Shown here: positions 55,633 to 64,000 of the stretch, piece by piece
Layout of the letters: the number at the start of each line of letters is the position of its first letter
Numbering within the stretch: the first letter of the stretch is position 1
Source of the DNA: Marasmius tenuissimus
Lineage: Eukaryota; Basidiomycota; Agaricomycetes; Agaricales; Marasmiaceae
Assembly (NCBI GenBank): GCA_029532415.1
Contig: JAQOTA010000069.1
Span: 2,666,001 to 2,730,000, forward strand
Reading direction: 5' to 3'
Length of the DNA stretch: 64,000 nt
Program-made: the position numbers and the translations under genes
The notes under the pieces: generated by a model
The model's input: only the letters and a program-made list of their open reading frames with translations
What the model was told of the DNA's origin: nothing
The model's database searches: none

Positions 55633-56751
55633 ATGAAAATCAACACACATCCAACAAAGGCACCGTTAATGCCGATACCAGCACCAGAAAACGCATTACC
55701 ATTTACAAATCTCACTATGGATCTTATTACGGACCTACCAGAAAACGACGGAGATGATTCCTTATTGGTTGTGGTCGACCATGGAACTACGAAGGGGGTA
55801 ATTTTAGCACCTTGTCGAAAAACAATCGACGCGATAGGAGCAGCTAATCTTCTTCTTGACTATGTCTACAAGAGATTTGGATTACCTGACAAGATTATAT
55901 CCGACAGAGATCCTAGATTTGCAGCCAATGCATTTAAAGAACTTGGAAAATTACTTGGAATAAAACTCTCCATGAGTACGGCATATCACCCACAGACGGA
56001 TGGAGAAACAGAACAAGTTAACCAAGAAGTGGAAGTCTATCTACGAATGTTCTGTGCTAGAACGCAACACGATTGGAAAAAGTATCTACCAACAGCAGAA
56101 TTCACTCACAACAATCGAATACATTCAGCCAGGAAACATTCCCCATTTTTCATTATGATGGGATACAACCCACGAGCAATCCCACCAATCATCGAAAAGT
56201 CCAATGTTCCAAGTGCAGAAGAAAGACTCAATGATCTCAAGAAAGTCCGAGATGAAATGTTTGCATTACACGAACTTGCTCGACAAGTAATGATCAATTG
56301 TACGCGGAACAAGTACGAACCATTCAAAATTGGGCAAAGGGTTTGGTTAGAAGCAAAGAACATCAACTTCGGATACGAAACACAAAAGTTAGCACCAAAA
56401 CGAGAAGGACCATTCGAAATCAAAGAAGTTCTAGGACCAGTGACATATCGTCTGACACTGCCAGAACAATGGAAGGTCCATCCAGTGTTTCACGCAAACC
56501 TCTTAACCCCATACAAGGAAACAGAAGCATATGGAAAGAACTGGACATACCCGCCACCTGATATCATAGATGGAGAAGAAGAAAACAAAGTAGAATCGAT
56601 TATCGATCATTGGCCGAAGAAGAAACCCCGTGAATACCTTGTCACTTGGGTAGGGGAACCATCCTCAGAGAACAAGTGGCTTACTGCCAAAGCTCTGAAG
56701 AACGCCAAAGAAACTCTTCAAGAGTATAAAAAGAGGAGACGAATTCACTGA
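55633..56751 (+). pseudogene. Integrase core and chromodomain
   Basis: In the same frame as the preceding segment, 372 codons. DDE core: Asp in LTMDLITDLP, Asp in IISDRDPRFAA, Glu in HPQTDGETEQVNQ. The C-terminal GPFEIKEVLGPVTYRLTLPE is the GPF/Y module, and the end VESIIDHWPKKKPREYLVTW followed by WLTAKAL is a chromodomain, which in chromoviruses guides integration to particular histone marks. Internally intact; only the stop at its start separates it from RNase H. Confidence 0.92.
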
Positions 56752-56800
56752 AGAAATCATCCAAATCAATTCCACTTCTCTTCATAACAAATTTAACACT

Positions 56801-58018
56801 ATGGTCTCAGTCAACGCAGCAGCATCCACCTCACAAACTTACGAAACTCAACTTTGCACAGTACTCCGACAACGACTACCTCCACCACCAGCTTACCTAG
56901 ACGATCCTTGAAACCCTGATTTTAACCTCTCTTTACACCAACCTGTTAATGACAACTCTTCTCACAACGACATGCCTTCCCTTATAGACCAACTTCATTA
57001 TCCTTCCCGAGCACTCCTTAATCTAGCCGATGGCAACAACATCGAAGCAATACTCATGAACACCGACTATGATGAACTCGTTACAGATCACCTCCAAAAT
57101 CACGAACACCTCATTTTCTTCACCCGTACCTTCTATGACCTACGATGGGAGCATACGAAACTAGTCGAGCATGTTCAAGGACTTCGAGAAAGCTTGGGAA
57201 CGTTGGCTGAAAATGCTCTCAACTTTGGGATGCTTGAACAAATCAAGATTGGAGAAGAACATCGAATTACAGAAGAAACCAATAGAATTAACGAAGAGAA
57301 GGAGGAGAGACGAAAGGGGAAGATGGTAGTAAAGGAAGAAAGAGAAGAAGGAGAAATTTTGTCTACAGTAGCCGAACCACCCACAGCGGTAGAAACCGCT
57401 CCCATCCCTATTCCACCTCCTATCATTACTGATCGAATGGTAGAAAATGTCATTGCATCAGCAATCGGACATTTACGATATCGACCACCTCCAATTCAAA
57501 CCTCTGACCCGAGGCCGAATGCTCCCACACCCAATCAACAACGAAACCGTCCCCGAGGGCCACGAGGAGGATCCCGACAAAGCTCACAGTCCTCTACCAA
57601 TTCATATCGCTCCGCACCAGTTTCCCTTCCTAACAGACCCACTCAACGACAAACTGTTAGAACACGAGTCAGACCATCAAGAAGACCCAATTCTTGAGAC
57701 GCGTGTTTCAATTGTAACGGGTTCGGACATTTCGCCCATTCCTGCAGTACATGGATTTGCAACCACTGCCATCAACAATCTCCAGGGCATTATCCATCTA
57801 CATGCCCTCAGCGACCTTTCTTACAAACACGCCAACTTTGTTACGAATCCACCTATTGTTTTCCCTTTCCTTGGTCCCCAGGTACTTTTTCCTCATGTTT
57901 TTCTCTTTATTTCCCATGGTTACATGCTCTCACCATCGCATTCTGGCCCCCATATCATTACCTGGTACTACCTGGTGTTCCACATTGTTTCCAGATATTT
58001 TCCCAGCATACCATATAG
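56801..58018 (+). pseudogene. Extra zinc-knuckle ORF downstream of pol
   Basis: One frame of about 405 codons from ATG 56801 (MVSVNAAASTSQTYETQL) to TAG 58016-58018, interrupted by TGA at 56909-56911 and 57695-57697. A helical region (SRALLNLADGNNIEAIL, TKLVEHVQGLRESLGTLAEN), a long charged coil (EERRKGKMVVKEEREEGE), a Pro-rich stretch and an Arg/Gln/Ser-rich basic region lead to two knuckles after the second stop: CFNCNGFGHFAHSC and CNHCHQQSPGHYPSTC. This looks like an RNA-binding, Gag-like protein separate from Gag. Both stops are one transition from a sense codon (CGA or TGG). Confidence 0.78.
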
Positions 58019-58453
58019 TTTCCACTATGACCCTGTTTCCACATGTATCCCTTGATTCTTATCATTTGTTCTTTCAGTTTTCCTCTTTTACCTTCGCTCC
58101 CATGATATCTCTACAGCTTGGTTCTGTCATATATAATCATGGACACTTCTAGATAGTCCCCCAGTCTGACAACTTCGTCTCATAGTGCCTGTATCCAGCA
58201 TGTACTATCTTACACTTGCCCTACTCAATTCTATCTTCTCTCCTTCACACTCTTGACCCCATTGGTGGCCTGAGGGGCTTTCCTAGTCACTGGCCTCGTT
58301 CTTGACAAACTTAACGCTCATGACTCCGACTATGATAACGACTACGACGATATTGCGGTGTCCAACATTTGTGATGAACTAGTTCATTACTGATTGGGAC
58401 ATAGGATGGTTATGCGAAATTGAATGTGGACATTCAACATAACGACGGGGTAA

Positions 58454-58776
58454 TGTTACAGTTACGAAGGGGGTATATCATTTTCTTCATCTAAGATATC
58501 TTATCTATGACTCTGATACGTTTATTTATCTGATCGCAGTGTTATTTATCTGACCACAGTATTTGCAGTAGTTCACAGTATGTACACAGTCCAGATTGCA
58601 GTATTTACAACAGTTCGCAGTATGTACGCAGTTCTAGTTTTAGTATTTATACTTGTACAGTAACAGGTCTTGCTCTTCAGCTTGACCTTACAACTCAATC
58701 TCACATTCACAACACCAGAACCAAGACAGGTCGATAACTCAGTATTGAGCTTACGTTGTGAACACCAGTCATAACA
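58454..58776 (+). repeat. 3' LTR
   Basis: 323 bp, 7 differences from the 5' LTR by eye, six of them transitions. Preceded by ACGACGGGGTAA, a weak polypurine tract. Confidence 0.96.
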
Positions 58777-58950
58777 TGCTCGCCATGGCTAAGACACGAT
58801 TCCCGAAGGTTTGAAATCACCAAATCTTTCAGTACCACTACGTACACTCAAAACACCCACAACCCAACAATCACGATCGATGAACGATAAACAATGGTGC
58901 TACCGAAGATTCTGTCACCGCCCCAAGCACGTATACTCGAAAGTATCTGC
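58777..58950. other. Flank of the Ty3 element
   Basis: Continues the sequence interrupted by the element; similar to 26040-26170. No gene supported. Confidence 0.4.
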
Positions 58951-59730
58951 TCATACGGTCGGTACGCACGTCCGTTCTGCTTCAGCCCAAATGCGGGACT
59001 CACATCTACTAAACGCAGGCCCACACTCACAATTCCTCCCCACCCTCACCTCTCCCGTAGGGCAATACTCAAACGATAGGTGTTTATACTCAAAGTCATC
59101 AAAAAAAGTGGAGTTTGTTTCGATTGGCGAAGAGAGTTAGGGCGATAGAGTGGATCGAGGCGTCTCCCCAGTGCTGTCGAGTTGTATCGGCGTCAGTAGT
59201 GGGTAGGGAGCGGTGCAGTAGTGCGAAAGATAAACGGACATCGTAATAAAACCCGCCCTTGCGATCTAAGAACTCAAAAAACTCGAGGTAGGGCTTACTC
59301 CTATAAAAATCGTGATCGGCGATTTCGAAGTTGCTCCAAACTATGCAACTCTTTGTTCATTTATACTACACGGAGGAGATGGAAGGTGGGGAGAGTACAC
59401 ACAATGACAAAAACCGAACGAATCGCCCTTGTTGTCGCTCACAACACTCATGACGTTATTCGGGGCGAGGTAGGATGGGTTACTTAATATCGTAAATTCT
59501 GTTATCGTGAGGTTGGTGAGATTGAACGGCTCGACTACAAAGCACACACCTGTAACAGCATCCCAGAGCGTCGGAACGGTCAGTTGCCATTCGCGAAAGG
59601 TTATTGTGAAACCTACGAATAGAGCCGAGGTTCCAATATGAAGCGGTCGAATGCTTGAATACACCGGACAGAAGACGGACCGTATACACCCAAAATCATG
59701 CTTACTTGTAACAAATTGCACTGTAGTCAC
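58951..59730 (-). pseudogene. GT15-IV: KRE2/KTR mannosyltransferase, C-terminal half
   Basis: The clearest copy of the catalytic half. FVGFTITFREWQLTVPTLWD, VSDNKGDSFGFCH, then WSNFEIADHDFYRSKPYLEF, FLDRKGGFYYD, HWGDASIHSIALTLF, NRNKLHFF, and CPTGEVRVGRNCECG: all in GT15 order (SNFEIAD.DFWRS, GGFYYERWGDAPVHSI, HFFD.IGY, CPTGE). Introns of GT..AG type (for instance GTCCGT..ACAG between YYD and HWGD) remove the intervening stops. One extra T in a T run after KLH shifts the frame before DDFEYKHL, and the N-terminal half is absent, so it is inactive. Ends at a TGA near 58951. Confidence 0.75.
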
Positions 59731-60131
59731 TGCCGACGTCGATTTTGTAGTGGGTCCTCGGTCATTTTCCCTTCCTTACCTTTCGGCTTCCAGCTGGGAG
59801 AGAACCACTTGCCTCAACCCAGGACGGATGATCAGACTTGAAGTCTTCCGGCAGAAGTCGACTGACCACGAATCCAAAGGTCTAATAATACAAAACCCTC
59901 CTTCGGAAGCCCCAGCTCGTATAGAGTACAGGGAGCCGTGGGGAATGCGCAAAGTTTGGTGCAACGGTGGTAATTAGCATCAAAAGAAGTGGGTAGGGTT
60001 CTATCATTCGGGAACCTAAGACCATAATATGATTAAATAAGAAGAATACTATTACACTCGAGCGCAAGCAGAATTTAGCTAAGCGATATCAAGCACGCTC
60101 AAACTGAACGCAAAAACCCCAGCTCACGTTC

Positions 60132-61378
60132 TCAATGAGTTTGCCTTCCGTTCGCATCTTCATCTGCGGCATTATACGTTGGCGGCATCTCAATCTCAGC
60201 CTCCAGCCTGGCGACTCTCTGCGACATCTCGTGGAATCGTGCCCGGAACTGCGGGGGTATCTCTTCCTCAGGTTCAGCATCACGCGATCTCCCCGAAAGC
60301 GATTGAGTTGATGGCAAGCGTAGCGCTTCACCCAGCTTCTGATCTCTAGGCGCTGATATGAACTGCCTAGCGCTGAAAAAACTCGACTTCTGTCTCGTGT
60401 TTGGATAATCCGAAGGCGACAGAGGTCGTGCTACGATGTCTTGACTGTGGTGGTTACCTGTCAAGCCACATCCGACGATGTTAGAAGGAATAGTGACTCG
60501 GGTTTTTGCTAAAACGTACGGACCTTGTTTCCCTCTACGGATACACAAGAGAAGTGCAACAAGAATGATAGTAGCGACCAAAGCCCCGATAACCCCGCCT
60601 ACAATTGCTCCCGTATGATCAGAACGCTTGGAATCCATGCTTGAATTACTTGGAATAGCTTCTCCTCCAGATCTATGTCATTATTAGTGACTGTACTTTT
60701 GTCTGTGTTAGAAAGAAAGAGTTGTACTTGGGCGCAGAAGATGGAGAGGAGAGTATTTGGGATCCTCCTTCTGGCAAAGATGAGGTACCGCTTCCATTCT
60801 CAGTTTGAGTGGATGTTTTTGGTGGCGACTCCGTTTGTGTTGCTTGCAAAGGAGACGATTGTGTTTGTGGCGGGAGCGATATCCCATAGCTTCCGGGCAA
60901 CTGGGCCTGGGCCGTCTGTACAAAGACCGTATGTGGGAGTAAACCGATTTGCAAGGCATTTTCTCCGTTTGCTGCGTACCCACTCCACCCGTTCAGCTCG
61001 AACTCGCTGTTGCCAGCACCAATGATGAATGGCTAGTCGAGTAGAAGATAAGGAGTCCTCACCCAGGTAGCGTTGGGGTCATAGTGTACGCGCCACTCGT
61101 ACTCTCACCAACATTGAACACCCGCTCCGCCAAGGAATTACTTTTGTAGAATGCTCCAAACTGGAGGTATGCCGAGGGTTTGTCGGAGTTGTCTCGACAC
61201 CAGGTGAAGGAAAACGGCTGGGAGAGGGTGACGGTGCTTGGGAGGGGTGTGTCGATCTCGAATGATTTTACTCGTCGTAACCATATGAAGGCCAAAAGCC
61301 CGCTAGTGAAAGGTCATTCTCGTCAGTTTCTGGCATACCTGAAATGTTTGATACTTACAGAGGGTACTGGGAGATCAT
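60132..61378 (-). CDS. G-C: intact single-pass membrane protein with PPxY tail
   Basis: Five exons on the minus strand: 61359-61378, 61063-61302, 60728-61006, 60524-60672, 60132-60457; 1014 nt, 337 aa; all introns 55-66 nt and GT-AG. MISQYPL then a hydrophobic leader; ectodomain with TLSQPFSFTWCRDNSDKPSA, YLQFGAFY and GAYTMTPTLPG; a helical LQIGLLPHTVFVQTAQAQ segment; a Ser/Pro/Thr/Gln stalk that is probably glycosylated; TM at about 201-224 with GG motifs; RRGK stop-transfer; a cytoplasmic tail with RARFHEMSQRVARLEAEIEM and PPTY at 321-324. Same layout as G-A, G-B and G-D but on the opposite strand from the first two. The PPxY suggests binding of a WW-domain ubiquitin ligase; ligand unknown. 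Confidence 0.82.
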
Positions 61379-63423
61379 ACCACCTTTAGGTTTCAAAAGG
61401 AAATATGGGGGGTTGAGAGACTCAAAGCCTGAGGGGTGGTACGTATGAGGACATCGAGAATAAATGTCGAAACGAACGTCCGATCATCGTAGCGGAGAAA
61501 TTGCTTAGCTTCCGAGGTGGTGCCGTCTGACTTAGGTTATGCCCACTGCTGTATCATCAAAGTGTTTCACTCGGGAAGATGATCATGATGATGATTGGCA
61601 GAGTTTTACAGCTTGAGGGCCGCATATCTCCTGAACAGGAGTGTAAACTGGGCGTTGAGCCCAGTTGTGGCATTCGCGGTGAAGAATTCAGTCACACATC
61701 ACGAGCCTTAGGGCCTATGAGTACATAGTCCCCGAAGGATTGAGAAAAAGAAAAGAAAAGAAATAGGGAGGGATGATACCAAGTGCACGGCGAAAGTGAG
61801 AACTGAATACGGTACTCCGATGACTTGGCATACACGGCGCAACCATCACTTGTCATAAGATGGGGTTTCTTGACGAACATGATGGTAGAGCATCCGTATT
61901 GCGTTATATGATAGCTCTCGGTGCCGGAAGACATCTATTTGGAGCACAATTCATCTGGAATGAGATTCCTTTGGTATGGAGACAAAAGTGAGAGCAAGTT
62001 TGAAAGATGAAAGATGATGAATTGATTCCGTGATACTACATCTAAGCTTAGGTTAACTATAAGCCAGCTCCGCCTGTTCTTTGTAAACATATGAGAACTG
62101 ACAATAGAGTCGAATTTGGATATATTACTAGGAGCCTACAATACGAGATAAGAATTTGGTAGTTCGATTTTTATCTGTCGCTTTCGAAATCCTGACAGAT
62201 TTGACACATATCCTACCAGCGAGCTGTATACACATACCACGCATGATCTGTGTAATTGCGGAGTGAGAACATTGGTTGTTCATATTCAATCTACGCCCTA
62301 GCCGGGAGGAACCCTGAGTAGAACTGCGTAGTGCACAAAATCCAAATACCGACGTCGTCTTGGAAGCGTTTCCAACGGCAATAGTGGTCTAGCTGCTTAT
62401 TGTGAACCTACATTTACCTCTTGCAATCGCCCAAACGTGACCTACCAAAGCTACATTTTTGCTACCCCCGAGGTCAAGTGGAGGTCGAATGATCACATAC
62501 TAGCGCGTAAAGGACGTCGAATCCAATCTTTTCTCTAGGTAACAACTTGCTCATATCCAGAAATGCGACTATTTCGGTGTGACTCGACATGAAAATTAGG
62601 ACAGTAGTTGCGCAAAGGATTTCTCATTACCTGAAAAGGTGTGGAGCCTCGATTTCCTCTCTTCGAACAATACTAAGCACCCTCGCCTACGATAGATCTA
62701 GATTCGAAATCCGGGGATGCGACCTTAAACGGCAGGCCCGAATCACGAGCGTATTCCTTGTTTTTGTTCCTATGACTCTGAAACCAAGATTCAGGCCTTT
62801 GAATCGAATGCTTCTCGGGACCACAAGATCGTTCAAGGAGCTCATGCGCTGATTTTCAAAGTCTTGTCCCAGCCACAATCCAAGTTTGATACAAGAGTAG
62901 GAGAGCTAGAAAAAAAGAAGTTCCCGATGACCGTGGTATTAACTCTACACAGGGCCTATAGCTGCATGCTACGGTGCGGACGTTGATCATCTTCCTTTCG
63001 CTCCACCAACCTTCTGATATCAAGAATCAGGGTTCTCCTATATGTTCGAGGAAGACGCTTCTCGCTGTGGCCATGCTCAATCTGCTGAGGCTCGCGAGCT
63101 CGGGGGAGCCTATTTGAGCTCAAACAGCTCATGACTCTCGCTGACCATAACCCGCAAGCGGTACAGGCAGGCTTGCTACTTGCTACTTGACTCGCTCAGC
63201 AACAGTAAAAAGACAGGCGGAATGTGGCTCTGATACCGTGATCATCTTGTGGAGCATCATGTTGGTAGCCAAACAAGGACCATACGGCGTCCTGACGGTA
63301 CGATGATCGGGAGTGCTCATTCGGGTTCAGAATTGTTCTCCCTATAAATCTTGTCGCGATTCATGGTCCCCCGGGTGGTTCAAACACTGAAGATACCCAC
63401 GAACCGCTCGCCTCGAACGTATC
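61379..63423. other. Intergenic between divergent G-C and G-D
   Basis: About 2 kb that must hold both promoters. No conserved frame; 62589-62852 is open but has no domain or counterpart. No core element is certain. Confidence 0.4.
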
Positions 63424-64000
63424 ATGAACCCCAACGGAAAGCGCTCTCTGTGAGTAGTTAGAAGCTATTGACCTTCACCGGTTATCTGACGGGACCTTCC
63501 TTCACCAGGTTGATACTCTCGTGCTCCGTATGGCTACGCCAAGTAGCGTCATTCGAAGTGGAGACGCCCCTTCCGGACACGGTCACTCTTTCCCAACCGT
63601 TTATCTTTACTTGGTGTCGAGATACTTCAGATCAGCCCTCGGCATACCTCCAGTTTGGAGCGTTCTACCCGGGTAGTTCTGTGACTGGACAAATATTCAA
63701 TGCCGGAGAGAGCACGAGAGGTGCATATACCATGACCCCTACTGTAGCTGGGTGAGCGCTCCTCTGCTAGCCCTCGAATCAATTGAATTCTTCTACTCAA
63801 TGCCCTCATAGCGAGTTTGATCTACGCGGGCGAACTGGGTACTCATCAGATTCAGCTGAGTAAGTGAACTACATTTGCTTTGTATGGATTGAGGACTCAT
63901 GACTCCCCAGATTACAGGAGAATGTCTTCTTCCTCCCCCACAAAATTTTTGTGCAGGCAGCAAATGGACCTGTGGCTTACCCAACCCATCCAATGCCGAC
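63424..64000 (+). CDS. G-D: PPxY-family membrane protein, 5' part
   Basis: Exons 63424-63449, 63509-63751, 63812-63859 and 63911 to the right edge, all GT-AG. MNPNGKRSL then LILSCSVWLRQVASF as leader, and TLSQPFIFTWCRDTSDQPSA, YLQFGAFYPGS, GAYTMTPTVAG, close to G-C. After the third exon LPHKIFVQAANG matches LPHTVFVQTAQA of G-C, where the corresponding intron (63860-63910) is missing. Transmembrane and tail parts lie beyond the window. Confidence 0.82.

Larger units (their letters stand above)
51832..58776 (+). mobile_element. Ty3 LTR retrotransposon of the self-priming, chromodomain type
   Basis: 6945 bp, two 323-bp LTRs with TG..CA ends, 5-bp target duplication TGCTC (51827-51831 and 58777-58781). 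Order: 5' LTR, primer-binding site, gag, protease, reverse transcriptase, RNase H, integrase with chromodomain, an extra zinc-knuckle frame, 3' LTR. Integrase lies after RNase H, which places it in Ty3. The LTRs differ at 7 positions by eye (about 2 percent), so it is not very old, but pol is broken by a frameshift at the polymerase active site and by stops. The paralogous empty site is at 26025-26041. Confidence 0.95.

Noticed and set aside
57447..58152. Frames overlapping the extra ORF of the Ty3 element
   Set aside because: Alternative frames; the two zinc knuckles lie in the frame of 56801-58018.
1..64000. CRISPR arrays, operons, ribosome binding sites, riboswitches
   Set aside because: The window is intron-rich fungal nuclear DNA; no regularly spaced short repeats or polycistronic gene layout were seen.

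Overview
The window is nuclear DNA of a filamentous fungus, most likely a basidiomycete (Agaricomycotina). The signs are genes split by many 47-110 nt introns with GTRNGY donors and YAG acceptors, intron-bearing tRNA-Glu and tRNA-Asp genes, a KRE2/KTR (GT15) mannosyltransferase family, an expanded seven-transmembrane family, and a chromodomain Ty3 element. No species is claimed.

The window is dominated by repeated copies of one multi-gene unit. The fullest order is: single-pass membrane protein with a PPxY tail (+), GT15 mannosyltransferase (-), a Ser/Pro-rich protein here called F1 (-), tRNA-Asp(GTC) (-), tRNA-Glu(CTC) (+), extra tRNA-Glu copies, then a 7TM membrane protein (-). Partial or complete copies lie at about 1-8901, 14900-23634, 26240-29823, 34560-49373 (opened by a 3.3-kb transposon) and, rearranged, 58951-61378; another membrane-protein copy starts at 63424. 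Intact reading frames were worked out by hand for the 7TM gene at 21910-23634 (370 aa), the membrane protein at 60132-61378 (337 aa), the F1 gene that runs off the left edge, and the start of the membrane protein at 63424. The copy at 15536-16790 (289 aa) is open but has one AT instead of GT donor. Most other copies are broken by stops, frameshifts, deletions or insertions.

Mobile DNA is plentiful, and several insertions can be proved by target duplications or by an empty site in a paralogue. A 6945-bp Ty3 element (51832-58776) has 323-bp LTRs and a TGCTC duplication. A 3299-bp Tc1/mariner element (39074-42372) carries a second, non-transposase gene. There is a hAT-like element with an 8-bp duplication, a 364-bp LTR-like insertion inside a coding exon, and several TA-flanked MITEs, one holding a 21-bp minisatellite. 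AT-rich blocks at about 10.3-13.4 kb, 30.6-32.7 kb and 50.2-51.8 kb have no gene I can support.

The most unusual signals are: (1) a 15-nt perfect complement between the Ty3 primer-binding site and the predicted 5' end of its own transcript, placed 32 nt after a TATA box, indicating Tf1-type self-priming; (2) an extra reading frame with two zinc knuckles between integrase and the 3' LTR of that element; (3) the cargo gene in the Tc1/mariner element; (4) a repeated opposed tRNA-Asp/tRNA-Glu pair whose introns differ in every copy; (5) stop codons and lost splice donors that are nearly all single transitions. A secreted ricin-B-type lectin gene (45540-46144) stands alone.
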